From Acidimicrobiales bacterium (GTDB taxonomy: Bacteria > Actinomycetota > Acidimicrobiia > Acidimicrobiales > SZUA-35), in the NCBI GenBank assembly GCA_020629155.1, contig JAHDDW010000003.1, positions 124,001-188,000 of the forward strand: a stretch of DNA of 64,000 nucleotides, read 5' to 3'. The position numbers and the translations under genes were made by a program. The first letter of the stretch is position 1. Every line of letters starts with the position of its first letter. Of the stretch, positions 6,436 through 15,589 are shown piece after piece. The notes beneath the pieces are model-generated. The model did not search any database, had not been told where the DNA came from, and was given only the letters and a program-made list of their open reading frames with translations.

Positions 6436-9030
6436 CTATCGCGTAACGTCGACAGAGAACAACGAAGAAAGGTCGCTATGTGATCTGCCAGAATCTTCAT
6501 CTAACATTTTTTGTTCCGCCCAAGCTTTTTCGTCTGCTGCGGTTACTTCTGATTCGTAATCTAATACTTCACTCACAAGCAGTTCTCCTTTCTCAGGTCC
6601 TACAGCTATTTTTGTTTCCCGATAGTTACCTTCTATAGAGAAATCTTCTTCGGTCGCCGCTTCATAAGCACCATTTTCTAAAATGGGTTCGCCTTCAGCG
6701 TCAGTTTTTGCGACAATCCACGCTGGCCACCCTTTCTCTGATTGCGCTGGGACAAGTGTGAAACCTTCAACATAGCCATTACGAGCAAGGAGCTCAAGCA
6801 TCCCCTGTCGAGCACGAATCGTATCGACTGCTTCGATATCGTATTCGCTGCCCATGAAGCCAACCATATTGTCAGTAGGCAGATTAAGCCAATTGTCGAC
6901 GCTATAGGTGATTGCTTTAGTAGTAATCGGCTTATAGATGGGAGGAACTTTTTTGGTGGCAAGACCAGCCACATTTTTTATATGCTTCTTCTTTTTTGCG
7001 TTCTCTGTATCTAAATTTTTATTGTGCTCCAATCGCATTTCATACAGCATATGTCGCGCTTTACCTGTGAAATCTGCGACTTCAGTGCCATCATCGATCA
7101 GGTCTTGGCGCAATGAGAGTGATGAGCCTGAAAGATCAGCTCGACGCGCAAGCGTGTTGTCAAAGCTTTGCCCCATCATCCCAAGAACCGATGCATAGTA
7201 ATGTTCTCCCCCGCCTTCGTTCATAACTCGTGCTACGGCATAATTCCAACGTTTCGCGTCGAACTCAGTTATCGCCCCGTTGCCTGTTATATCAGCAGCA
7301 ATTTTGCGTCGCTGCACGTTCCCCAACCCTTCACTAGGGATACTAGCCGCTACGTTGTTTGCTAAAATCTGTTCTAACGCTTTCGCTTGATACTTTTCTA
7401 GCCCAGTAGGATCTTTAATCGCATCGTCCAAATTGTCTGAACGTGTGAACCTATCGAGCAGCAGCTGAGCGCTTTTCTCATCTCTTGAGGCCTGCTCAAA
7501 AACAGATATATATCCGTCATAGCCGTTGTAGCCTTCATTGAAAAACCTTGGATAGATGATGTGTCCCAGTTTGCCTTCGTTCGCCAAATGTTGCACTACA
7601 TGTGACGATGTTTGCGGTCCGCTACGTGCTACCGCTTCAAGCAAAATGCTGCGCGGGCCATAACCATGACGACCCATCACATCCATTGTCGCAAACACCT
7701 CTGGGTCATAGATCGAACCGATGCCGCTGATGGCCAATAGACCACTGGCAAGAAATTCTTGATCATAGGTTCCGTCTTTAAACAGCATCGCTGATGAGTG
7801 CCGGACATGCGACCCATGCCAGCCAAATGGCGCTTTCAACAGTTCTTCACCTGTAAACGAGCCAGGTTTTTTATACCAATTGTGTTGCGACGTGGCCAGG
7901 GCTAAAGCTCGACCGTACGAGTCAAGCACATCAAGACCTTCTTTCCGTGCGAAATTCGCTTGTTTCGTTGCGTCGATCAACGTAGGGATTTTTCCTGTTT
8001 CGATCGCCCCAAGCCTATGAAAAAAATGCACTGCCATATCGCTATCATTTTCAAGCTGCTTGCCAAGCTGACGTACGTCGATGTTGTTTAGGCCGTGATC
8101 ACCATATTCAGATCCATAGTCTTGATCACGCAGCCAGGCGTCAGCACTATAGTTAGCTGCCCAAACACTGCTGCGACGTACGTTTGGTTTTTGCAAAGCA
8201 ACAACAGTTGCAACAGACGACGCTTTGCCCGATTTTGTGAACTGACCGTTTGCTGTGAGTAACGCTATCGCAGCGTCATTACGATGCATCTCCTGCTTTA
8301 TTTTAGACAGTTCTGCTTCGTTTTTTCCGATACCAAACGTTCCGTCATAGTTGTCTTTTTGTTTTTCTAGCTGCTTTTTGATCGTCAGCCGTTCATGGAG
8401 CTCTCGGTATTCAAGCGGAAAAAACTCTGGCGACAAGCCAGAGTCGACTGGGTTACGTCCCTTTAGCATTGCATCGCTGATATCACTGTTATCTTGCGGC
8501 GTAAACCCAGCAATTCGCTGTTGGGGCGAGCTAGCACGTTGCAGCGCGATAAACGGCTGCACCCCAGAAGCCACCAGCGCTTCGTAATAGTCGCCATCGC
8601 TTTCTGGCATCATTCCAAGTTCGTTGCGAACGAAACTTCGCTCTAGCCTTTGCAGCTCTTTGAGCGGTTTACCTTCAGCAATCATTTCATCAAGCTCGTC
8701 ATGAAACTCTTTGTAACGTTTGTAGCGTTTGTTTGCTGGATAGCTACATCCGTCGTGAAGGTCATGCGTCATCTCAAAAAACGAGAAACGATTATCAGCC
8801 GCTTTCAAATTGGTGCTTGTTGCTTGCACCAACTCGTGGGTTTGATACATCGAGGCCAACAGGTTTTCTATAGCGACAGCATCGTCTAACAAGTTGTGCT
8901 GTGGGTTGCCCATATGCAATTGGCGGAGCTCGGTAGCAAGCGAACGCAATGCAACGCCTTCTTGCTCCCCTGTTTTATAGAAAGCATCGAGTTGTGTCGG
9001 ATCAGCAGAAACATCAAAAATGGAAGTCAC
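6436..9030 (-). CDS. Large hypothetical protein, helical, with EF-hand-like loop
   Basis: An 864-residue protein that I cannot assign. It has no signal peptide and no membrane segment. Residues 1-100 are predicted helical and WXG100-like in length, though no WXG motif is present. The middle (residues 180-480) has patterns such as LSPEFFPLEYRELHERL, MAVHFFHRLGAIETGKIP and MLFKDGTYDQEFLASGLLAIS, which recall large DUF6571-type actinobacterial proteins that accompany WXG100/ESX systems; this is a resemblance, not an assignment. Near residue 580, DITGNGAITEFDAKRW fits a calcium-binding EF-hand/dockerin loop. The C-terminal 130 residues are acidic. No ESX genes are nearby. Start GTG is set by TAGAAT-N7-GTG. 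Confidence 0.75.
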   Translation of the reverse strand: MTSIFDVSADPTQLDAFYKTGEQEGVALRSLATELRQLHMGNPQHNLLDDAVAIENLLASMYQTHELVQATSTNLKAADNRFSFFEMTHDLHDGCSYPANKRYKRYKEFHDELDEMIAEGKPLKELQRLERSFVRNELGMMPESDGDYYEALVASGVQPFIALQRASSPQQRIAGFTPQDNSDISDAMLKGRNPVDSGLSPEFFPLEYRELHERLTIKKQLEKQKDNYDGTFGIGKNEAELSKIKQEMHRNDAAIALLTANGQFTKSGKASSVATVVALQKPNVRRSSVWAANYSADAWLRDQDYGSEYGDHGLNNIDVRQLGKQLENDSDMAVHFFHRLGAIETGKIPTLIDATKQANFARKEGLDVLDSYGRALALATSQHNWYKKPGSFTGEELLKAPFGWHGSHVRHSSAMLFKDGTYDQEFLASGLLAISGIGSIYDPEVFATMDVMGRHGYGPRSILLEAVARSGPQTSSHVVQHLANEGKLGHIIYPRFFNEGYNGYDGYISVFEQASRDEKSAQLLLDRFTRSDNLDDAIKDPTGLEKYQAKALEQILANNVAASIPSEGLGNVQRRKIAADITGNGAITEFDAKRWNYAVARVMNEGGGEHYYASVLGMMGQSFDNTLARRADLSGSSLSLRQDLIDDGTEVADFTGKARHMLYEMRLEHNKNLDTENAKKKKHIKNVAGLATKKVPPIYKPITTKAITYSVDNWLNLPTDNMVGFMGSEYDIEAVDTIRARQGMLELLARNGYVEGFTLVPAQSEKGWPAWIVAKTDAEGEPILENGAYEAATEEDFSIEGNYRETKIAVGPEKGELLVSEVLDYESEVTAADEKAWAEQKMLDEDSGRSHSDLSSLFSVDVTR

Positions 9031-9068
9031 GAAAACTATTCTACACTTTTAAATACATTAAATTACTT

Positions 9069-9551
9069 TTAAATAAGTTTTTCTTTACTTGCTGCATGCC
9101 CACGAAGCAACGAACCAGCATGCGGAGGCCACAACACAGGAGCGACAAGAACTTTCTGCAACCCACCTGCGTCTAGCTCTACACGGGACACATCGCCATT
9201 TCTGATCACAACAAACGGACGCTTTGCATCACACGTTTGCCGAACTAGCCCAAAATCGTCGCTGCATACTTGCGCAGCAAAACGTTCCACCACAGATGAT
9301 GAAGTTTCACAAGACGCTGTCACTAGTGGCGTTGCTTTCGCCCACATTAACGCTGTCAACAAAGGACCAAACGCAGCAAAACGTTCGTAGCGGTTCTTAA
9401 CACTTGGATGAAAACTATAGCTATGAGGCCCTACGATAATCACAGGGTCAATAGCAACTTCATGAAAGACATGAAGCAAAATTTCAACACTACTTTGATG
9501 CTCAACAGTGCAGGCATCATCAGGGCACAGTATCGCCCCAGCAACAAGCAT
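9069..9551 (-). CDS. Divergent MobA-like (nucleotidyltransferase-fold) protein
   Basis: About 160 residues. The start MLVAGAILCPDD and the later GPLLTALMWAKATPLVTASCET echo the MobA pattern (AGAILAGG..., then GPLAG...L.....W.LVLACD), where MobA attaches GMP to molybdopterin. However, the glycine-rich loop is changed to CPDD and the metal-binding Asp is not evident, so a catalytic role is doubtful. The ATG at 9549-9551 has a purine-rich GGGAAG upstream, which I prefer to the TTG 18 codons earlier. No molybdenum cofactor genes are nearby. It could be a pseudo-enzyme or an unrelated small protein. Confidence 0.4.
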   Translation of the reverse strand: MLVAGAILCPDDACTVEHQSSVEILLHVFHEVAIDPVIIVGPHSYSFHPSVKNRYERFAAFGPLLTALMWAKATPLVTASCETSSSVVERFAAQVCSDDFGLVRQTCDAKRPFVVIRNGDVSRVELDAGGLQKVLVAPVLWPPHAGSLLRGHAASKEKLI

Positions 9552-9599
9552 AGGCTTCCCTTTTATCGTTTTTCTGCCGGAACAAGCAAACAGCAGCCC

Positions 9600-9672
9600 G
9601 CCCAAAGCTGCATGCTAACGTGCTGGACATAGCCGAAATGACAAAAGGATGCGAAATACGAAGGCACCCTCT
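9600..9672 (-). repeat. Interspersed repeat family A, degenerate copy
   Basis: On the minus strand, straight after the DUF3151 stop, the sequence AGGGTGCCTTCGTATTTCGC...CACGTTAGCATGCAGCTTT follows the left and middle part of family A (CCCTCGGCATTTCGAGCGTTAGCACGCAGCTTT in copy 4). The left hairpin is broken and the right end is missing. Confidence 0.45.
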
Positions 9673-10110
9673 TTAATCGATAGCGTCAAACGACAATGTT
9701 GGATCGAGCTGTTGGATAAATTGGCCGCAACGAGACGCTTCGTCTGTTTCGCCGATAACTTCAGCAGCTTTACGCAAACCATTTAAGCAACGCAAAAAGC
9801 CTCGGTTTGTTTCCTTTTCCCAACGCACATAGCCAGATCCTCGCCAACCATTTTTACGGAGCGAATCAAGACCACGATGATACCCGACTCTATAAGCGCT
9901 ATATCGCTCAAGGTCGTCTCGCCCTACTTCTCCCAACGCAGCCCACGCATCCAGAAACGTCGGTTTGCTCTTTAATACGCTGCCTATAGCTTCGCGCTGC
10001 TCAGTTTCATCATCGGCTGCTCTGGCATCAGACAGTGCTGCTAGAAGATCAGAATCTTCTGCAAGCAAGATAGTTTCTGGCAATCCAGTTGTCATAGAAA
10101 TGTTTGTCAT
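9673..10110 (-). CDS. DUF3151 family protein
   Basis: A 145-residue protein of the actinobacteria-restricted DUF3151 family. The hallmark block is AYRVGYHRGLDSLRKNGWRGSGYVRWEKETNRGFLRCLNGL, followed by VIGETDEASRCGQFI. The function is unknown. The first 40 residues, with LPETILLAEDSDLLAAL, match the usual family N-terminus. The gene follows pyk by 16 bp on the same strand, so the two are probably co-transcribed. AAGGA lies 6 nt ahead of the ATG, so it is translated from a Shine-Dalgarno site as an internal cistron, unlike many first genes in this window. Confidence 0.93.
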   Translation of the reverse strand: MTNISMTTGLPETILLAEDSDLLAALSDARAADDETEQREAIGSVLKSKPTFLDAWAALGEVGRDDLERYSAYRVGYHRGLDSLRKNGWRGSGYVRWEKETNRGFLRCLNGLRKAAEVIGETDEASRCGQFIQQLDPTLSFDAID

Positions 10111-10126
10111 TTTTTTCCTTACATTG

Positions 10127-11566
10127 TTATGGGCAACGCACCATGCGCAGCGTATCAGTTACACCGATTGTTGCTGAACTTCCGCCAAGCACGGCGACAA
10201 TATCACCAGTGCGGACATGCCCCTGTTCTTTGGCAAGTAATAAAACTTTTTCGATAGTAGCATCAGTACTTTCGATACGGTCGATCTGCACAGGAATTGC
10301 ACCCCAGCTCATAGTTAGTTGCCGCACAGATCGAGCTTGTGGGCTAAATGCCAAGATCGGAGCGTCAGGCCTGAAACGTGCGATCGCACGAACCGTGAAA
10401 CCAGAAGCCGAGATGCAACAAATTGCATTTGCCCCTATTTCACGAGCAGCCTGCCATGTTGCCATAGTCATCACATCGGTTACTGCTGTATCAGCTCGTT
10501 GCGGTTCGCCAAGCTGGTCACGTTTAAGGTTTTTAGCCCAACCTGCATAGTTAAACTTCTGGTCTGCTTTGCTAGCAATCTCAGCCATGGTGCGCACAAC
10601 GTGAGCTGGATCATGCCCAATAGCCGTTTCAGCGCTTAACATAATTGCACTAGTGCCATCAAATACAGCGTTCGCAACATCTGACGCTTCAGCTCGTGTT
10701 GGCGCTGGGGCATTGATCATTGATTCAAGCATCTGTGTTGCTGTAATCACAGGGCGTCCTAGAGCAACACAGCGTGCAATAATTTCTTTCTGCAAGTGTG
10801 GCAAATCGGCAAGTGAACATTCGGTGCCCAAATCGCCTCTGGCAACCATTATCGCGCCTGACTCGGCGGTGATAGCGTCAAGGTTTTCGATCGCAGCTTT
10901 TGTTTCGATCTTCGCAACAACAAGTGGGCCTCGCGGTGCAGGTTCTAGACCAACACGGCGAACATCATGAGCTGACCGCACAAACGAAAGTGCGACAATA
11001 TCGATGTCTGCTTCGACCATAGCGTCAAGATATTTGAGGTCTTGCGGTGTTGGTGTGGTAAGTGACAAACGATCAGAAGGAATATGAAGACCTGGACGAC
11101 CTTGCACTGTGCCACCAAAGAGAACTTTCACTTTCAAAGCGTCACCTGTATGGTCTATGACCTGCAAAATGATTGACCCGTCACCAACAGCTAGCCTGTC
11201 ATCGACTTGTATATCGGTGAGTAGCGTCTCATAGCCAACGCTAAAGAGACCCTTTTTACTGGTCTCGCCTTTAACGCCTGGCTGCAAAAGAATTTCTTCT
11301 CCTAACGCAATGTCGAGAGGTTCAGCGAACTGACCGAGACGAACTTTCGGACCAGGCAGGTCTGCCATAACTCCAAGCGGTTTGCCAATAAGGTCAGAAA
11401 CGTCACGAAGTTTTTTGAGGGTTTCTAAATGCTGATCTAAGGTGCCGTGTGACAAGTTGATGCGAGCCACGTCCATACCAGCTTCAACCATGTCACGCAT
11501 GACTTTAGGGTCAAGCGACGCTGGCCCTATCGTCGCGACAATTTTTGTTCTTCGTGTATCGGTCAT
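10127..11566 (-). CDS. pyk: Pyruvate kinase
   Basis: About 479 residues from the chosen ATG, the normal length. It makes pyruvate and ATP from phosphoenolpyruvate and ADP in glycolysis. Visible motifs are RRTKIVATIGPAS at the N-terminus, DVARINLSHGT, VAKIETKAAIENLD with the catalytic Lys, IMVARGDLGTE with metal-binding residues, and ATQMLESMINAPAPTRAE. The C-terminal allosteric domain is complete. The ORF track begins 38 codons earlier (11680); those residues (MAVYFALIGWCVKAW...) have no counterpart at the usual N-terminus, so I start at MTDTRRTK. Neither start has a clean leaderless box or strong Shine-Dalgarno site, so this choice is uncertain. Confidence 0.95.
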   Translation of the reverse strand: MTDTRRTKIVATIGPASLDPKVMRDMVEAGMDVARINLSHGTLDQHLETLKKLRDVSDLIGKPLGVMADLPGPKVRLGQFAEPLDIALGEEILLQPGVKGETSKKGLFSVGYETLLTDIQVDDRLAVGDGSIILQVIDHTGDALKVKVLFGGTVQGRPGLHIPSDRLSLTTPTPQDLKYLDAMVEADIDIVALSFVRSAHDVRRVGLEPAPRGPLVVAKIETKAAIENLDAITAESGAIMVARGDLGTECSLADLPHLQKEIIARCVALGRPVITATQMLESMINAPAPTRAEASDVANAVFDGTSAIMLSAETAIGHDPAHVVRTMAEIASKADQKFNYAGWAKNLKRDQLGEPQRADTAVTDVMTMATWQAAREIGANAICCISASGFTVRAIARFRPDAPILAFSPQARSVRQLTMSWGAIPVQIDRIESTDATIEKVLLLAKEQGHVRTGDIVAVLGGSSATIGVTDTLRMVRCP

Positions 11567-11689
11567 CTTTTCAGCGAGCATACGTAGCTTTCCTAATTCC
11601 TCTAGCGATTCGCTGTCTATACTAGCCATAACCTGCCAAGCTTTGACGCACCATCCGATTAGCGCGAAATAAACAGCCAATAGTGCTAC

Positions 11690-12404
11690 ACCGACAACCT
11701 TCGTAGACTAAATCTAGTTAATCTGTTCGGGCAGTACGTGCAAAGATTTTCGCTAAAAACCAGGAAGGCAAACGAAAATTGCTAAGATAAGCATTCGAAA
11801 TCAAAATGCAACGACAACTTGTGAAGGAAGTAAAGATCCAAAGACGGCCGCAGCTCTTGTGTTTACTAGAACAGTTGAGGGACTAGAGGAAGTTGTTGCT
11901 ACAGTAGCTTCTTGGAAACAACCTGAGGGAAATGACCCTTCACAAAACCCTCAAAGGAAAAATAGAAATAAAACCATCAGGGAAAGGACGATACCTCTTG
12001 CCAGACCATTCTCCAAAAACATTTAGTAAAACTCCTTATCTAACTTCAGTCGAGAATCTAGGACAAAGCGCTTATCTAAGAGCCTGTCTGACAAGCCTAC
12101 TAGCTTCCAAACTCGCATCTGCAAGAGTGCACTTAGCTCGCTTTAGACAGAAGGCCATAAACCGACTTCTTTCTGGAACTGAACTAGGCGGTACTGATCA
12201 ATTTACATTAGGATCAGGAATAGGGAAAAAGCCCAACGACCCAACGACCCAACAACGGTTCCAGCTCGTCGAAGGAACAGCCCAGAGAACCACGAAATAG
12301 TACTTTCAGACAAGCTAATCCATAGGACTCATATCCATTTATTTAGTGGCAGCTATATTCTAGAAACGTACGAAAAATATAAAAATAACATTACCCTGAC
12401 TCAA
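11690..12404. other. Gene-poor stretch with possible decayed ORF
   Basis: No recognisable gene. On the plus strand one open frame reads ...KTAAALVFTRTVEGLEEVVATVASW from about 11.78 to 12.03 kb, then stops. A second frame (ORF 11932-12300, 122 codons) overlaps it and reads ...SAYLRACLTSLLASKLASARVHLARFRQKA. Neither has a leaderless box or a Shine-Dalgarno site, and neither matches a family I know. They may be two parts of one frameshifted gene, or chance. It marks the left edge of the accessory region. Confidence 0.3.
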
Positions 12405-13250
12405 CTACTCTGAACGGTCTTGACACCAAAGAGAATTAATAAAACCAGCACTCGCTTCGCCAGCGCCTTCGATAGCGACTGGTTTGTGTTGAATGGGAAG
12501 ATGGCAGTATTGGTGCGGAGAGCCATCATAATTGGGGTTTTCTTCTTCTCCTCCGAACCAAACGTCACAAAAACCCTCACCCGATTGTCTTATGAGTATC
12601 CAGGAAGACCCAAAATCATATGTAGAACGTTTGCTACCTTCTGGACATTCAGCAGGGTCGATCATGGTTGGAACAGGATCCAGTTCAGGCACATCACTTT
12701 TTTGTTTATATCCAAGAGGGTTCCAACTTTCGGTGTCCTCAAGGTTTTTTAAATCAGGTACGTCAGAATTTAACGCTTTACGCAGATCTTTTAGATATAC
12801 CATTAACTGGTGGTCTGTGTTAACTGTTACGTAGCATAAATCTATTTCTGTGCCTGCTACAGTCAAGACCGAAGCAACGCCATCTACCTGACGCCCACAA
12901 TCATTTTCGCCCGTAATCAAATCTTCTTGTTTTGTTGAAGAAATAATATCTCGCAACGTATCCACGTTAGTAGTATCTTGTATCTCAAGAGAGTCAAACT
13001 TGGTGTATGTGATATTTCCTTCAGCGTCGATCACAAGCGAAGACTGACACTTTACGCCACACTCGCCAGTATCTGAAATAGAGCTCAACAAGTCGGCTCC
13101 ATCACTCATCGAGCTCAAAGCAACCTCACCATCGAAACTAGGTATTTCTCCTTCAGGCTCGTTGCTACTTGGATTTGACTCTTCAGAACCGCAAGACACA
13201 ACAAGACATAGAGAGACTATAAATAAACCTGCTTGAACTAAGAGATTCAT
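12405..13250 (-). CDS. Lipoprotein of unknown function
   Basis: A 281-residue predicted lipoprotein: the N-terminus is hydrophobic and ends in the lipobox LVVSC, with a Ser/Asn/Pro/Glu-rich linker after the cysteine, so it should be anchored on the outer face of the membrane. Cys pairs (GECGVKC, NDCGRQ, DLCYV, PAECPEGS) suggest disulfides. The central part has the flavour of a small beta-sandwich (SLVIDAEGNITYTKFDSLEI). No family recognised. AAGGAG sits 4 nt before the ATG. It is the downstream partner of another lipoprotein gene on the same strand. Confidence 0.8.
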   Translation of the reverse strand: MNLLVQAGLFIVSLCLVVSCGSEESNPSSNEPEGEIPSFDGEVALSSMSDGADLLSSISDTGECGVKCQSSLVIDAEGNITYTKFDSLEIQDTTNVDTLRDIISSTKQEDLITGENDCGRQVDGVASVLTVAGTEIDLCYVTVNTDHQLMVYLKDLRKALNSDVPDLKNLEDTESWNPLGYKQKSDVPELDPVPTMIDPAECPEGSKRSTYDFGSSWILIRQSGEGFCDVWFGGEEENPNYDGSPHQYCHLPIQHKPVAIEGAGEASAGFINSLWCQDRSE

Positions 13251-13323
13251 AAAACTCCTTAAAAATACCTGATCATTATCGGTTGCATAACCTAAAACTA
13301 TAGAGAAATTGAACGTCCATCAT

Positions 13324-14256
13324 TCAGCTGTTGTTGTCTTTGAATTCTTGTATGATCTTGTCATAAATGTCGCAGCTTTCTACTGTAAGTGGTTGGCTTA
13401 CATCGTAAGATTCTAGCGTGCCGTCAAAGCTGTACTCATTTGTCAAACTCACATTACTGCTTTTTATATACGTGCGATCAGATTCAACAATTTCATCTGA
13501 TTGATAATGAATATCAAGCTGTAACTGCTGGAAGGTTTTATCTTCGAATACAAGTTGAATAAACCCATCAGCTTTCGCATATCTCTCATCGATAGAGTTT
13601 GGGCCGAATCGAGTTAATACACCTGTTCTCAAAGCTGCTTCGCTTGACAATGCATAGGTTTCAACAGTTCTTGTACCTTTACTCTCAGATGAAAATTCTG
13701 TGCCCTCTAGCACTTGATGAATTCCAGACGCAGAGAAATTTTTTAGTTCCGTATCTTCAAATATATTTGGAGGAATAATCAGATCAGAATCTGAAATTTG
13801 ATCCCCTGTAATAAATGCCGACTCAGGTTCTACCCCTTCCAAAGTAGCAAGATACTTTGTTTCGCCTTTATCCAGCACTGAAACGAAACAGCTGGCATCA
13901 TGAGATTCTGCTACGGCATCTAACTTTACTACAGCAGAACGATTTTTTCTATCCATTTCCATTTCGAAAGAAGAAACAAAAGACAAACCATCCTCTTGCG
14001 GTGTAAAAGTTCCATCAACAATATCACCAATGTCGGCATCCTCTTTAGATGTAAACGACATGTACTCTGCAGTTCTAACAGTATCTGCTTGCTCGTGAAT
14101 CAAAGAATCGCTGAAAGGCAATAAGGCAGAACTATTGACAGGTTGAGCGGAATCTGAGCTTTTACTACCAGTCGTTTGTGAGGTTGACTCCACTTGATCC
14201 GATTGTTTACCACAAGATGAAATAATAAGCACTAGACAAAACAATACTGATTTCAT
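13324..14256 (-). CDS. Lipoprotein of unknown function
   Basis: About 310 residues from the ATG at 14254-14256: MKSVLFCLVLIISSCGKQSDQ is a clear lipoprotein signal with lipobox ISSC. The ORF-track start is 41 codons further upstream and would bury this signal, so it is rejected. The mature part has a low-complexity Ser/Thr/Gln linker and then repeated beta-type segments (DGLSFVSSFEMEMDRKNRSAV, GFIQLVFEDKTFQQLQLDIHY). The pattern resembles LppX/LprAFG-type or DUF-type actinobacterial lipoproteins, but I see no firm match. It is divergent from the META-domain lipoprotein gene. Confidence 0.75.
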   Translation of the reverse strand: MKSVLFCLVLIISSCGKQSDQVESTSQTTGSKSSDSAQPVNSSALLPFSDSLIHEQADTVRTAEYMSFTSKEDADIGDIVDGTFTPQEDGLSFVSSFEMEMDRKNRSAVVKLDAVAESHDASCFVSVLDKGETKYLATLEGVEPESAFITGDQISDSDLIIPPNIFEDTELKNFSASGIHQVLEGTEFSSESKGTRTVETYALSSEAALRTGVLTRFGPNSIDERYAKADGFIQLVFEDKTFQQLQLDIHYQSDEIVESDRTYIKSSNVSLTNEYSFDGTLESYDVSQPLTVESCDIYDKIIQEFKDNNS

Positions 14257-14407
14257 AGCTGAAGACACTTGTATTGCGTCGACAAGAAAACTCAACAGCT
14301 TAAATCGGGGTATGGTGAGGTTTAGCACAAGACCTTGAACGCATACATGCGACCCATAAAAGTATAGGTATCTGCACACAGATACCGTGTTGTTCTAGTA
14401 TCAATAC

Positions 14408-14899
14408 ATGAATCGTTATTTAACTAAGATACTTGCTGTGGCTCTACTGGCAGTTTCTTCATGCGGCGGATCAAGTAATGAAGCTAGCGGAGAGGGTACA
14501 CAGAAAAGTAATTCTGCAACTTCTGCTTCTCCCCAGGCTGAAGAAATTAACGAAACAGAAGACGAACCTATACTAGGTAAGTGGGAATTTACTACTGTCA
14601 CGAACAAGGACGTAGCTTACCTTGTTGAAGCGGAAATTGATTTTACTTCAGATGAGAGGTTCACAGGTAACACAGGTTGCAATGAAATGTCTGGAACTTA
14701 CAAGGTAAAAGAGCTAGAAATATCTTTAGAAGTCGCGGAAATCACAGAAATGACTTGTCATGAAAGCCACGAAAACTCATTTCTGCTGAAACTTAATCAA
14801 ATTACGAATTATAAAATCACTGATAGAGGCCTTGTTCTTTATACCGACTTCTATGAATCTCCTGATGGAGGACACCAAAATAGAGATTCAATATCTTAA
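14408..14899 (+). CDS. META-domain (HslJ-like) lipoprotein
   Basis: A 163-residue lipoprotein: signal MNRYLTKILAVALLAVSSC with lipobox, then a Ser/Ala/Glu linker, then one META domain. Diagnostic residues are LGKWEFTTV at the domain start, GNTGCNEMSGTYKV and the paired MTCHES motif, ending in a ITDRGLVLYT strand. META/HslJ proteins are periplasmic or surface proteins linked to stress and heat-inducible resistance; the biochemical role is not established. TAGTAT-N6-ATG gives a leaderless promoter, in contrast to the divergent lipoprotein genes. Confidence 0.85.
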   Translation: MNRYLTKILAVALLAVSSCGGSSNEASGEGTQKSNSATSASPQAEEINETEDEPILGKWEFTTVTNKDVAYLVEAEIDFTSDERFTGNTGCNEMSGTYKVKELEISLEVAEITEMTCHESHENSFLLKLNQITNYKITDRGLVLYTDFYESPDGGHQNRDSIS

Positions 14900-15144
14900 G
14901 CAATATCCCTATTGAGTTTGATATTGGGAAAGGCGAAAAACGATCAGCAACTATTTCAAAGCACATCCTCTCTGGGAGGTTGAGCAACTGGTTAGTATGC
15001 TAGCAGCCAGATTCCAACAGTCCATCTGATTTTTTATTCCGCCGAAACTCACCGTTATTGAGCTGCGCGTCGACGACCGATCTAGCCCTGTGCAGACGCT
15101 TACACCTTCCAGTAATTCGAATGTTTGGGTGGTATGATTAAGCT
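14900..15144. other. Intergenic stretch before merR
   Basis: No gene is seen. The sequence CAATATC...GATATTG just after the META gene can pair (7 bp) but lacks a T-run. At the right edge TATGAT (15133-15138) lies 6 nt before the merR ATG and is its probable -10, so merR mRNA should be leaderless. No dyad like those of the copper promoters overlaps this box. Confidence 0.5.
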
Positions 15145-15546
15145 ATGAGGATTGGTGAGTTAGCTGATAAAGTCGGTGTTTCTACGAAGACGGTTCGTTA
15201 TTATGAGTCGGTTGGGTTGTTGACTGAACCTGAGCGTACCGCTTCGGGTTATAGGGATTATGATGTTGATGCTGTTGAGCGTCTCAGATTTGTGAGGGAT
15301 GCCAAGTCGACTGGGTTGACTTTGTCTGAGATTGTTTCGGTTCTTGAATTAAAAACCGCTGGCGAGCGATCTTGTGAGCATTCCAGAGAGCTATTAGAAA
15401 GGCACGTGAGAGAGATAGACGAACAGCTGAAAAGTTTGCGTAATACCCGGAAGGCTTTACTCGCCTTATCTGAACGGGCTGAAGAACTAGACCCTAACTC
15501 TTGCACCGATCCAAACCGGTGCCAGGTGATTTCCTCAGTCGAGTAA
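15145..15546 (+). CDS. MerR-family heavy-metal-responsive regulator
   Basis: A 133-residue regulator. The N-terminal winged helix-turn-helix is canonical (MRIGELADKVGVSTKTVRYYESVGLL...GYRDYD), followed by a long dimerisation helix and a C-terminal metal loop. The metal ligands visible are C77 (GERSCEHS), H79, H87 and the loop C120-x5-C126 (NSCTDPNRC). In the family, position 77 is Ser in Cu+-sensing CueR but Cys in ZntR/MerR/CadR, which sense divalent ions; this protein therefore looks like a divalent-metal sensor although copper genes follow. It likely binds the dyads in the promoters of copCD, copA and the broken oxidase gene and unwinds their long spacers. Confidence 0.92.
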   Translation: MRIGELADKVGVSTKTVRYYESVGLLTEPERTASGYRDYDVDAVERLRFVRDAKSTGLTLSEIVSVLELKTAGERSCEHSRELLERHVREIDEQLKSLRNTRKALLALSERAEELDPNSCTDPNRCQVISSVE

Positions 15547-15589
15547 ACCTCAGATTTGTAGTCCGTTTGGCCTTTTTTGAAATTTGACC

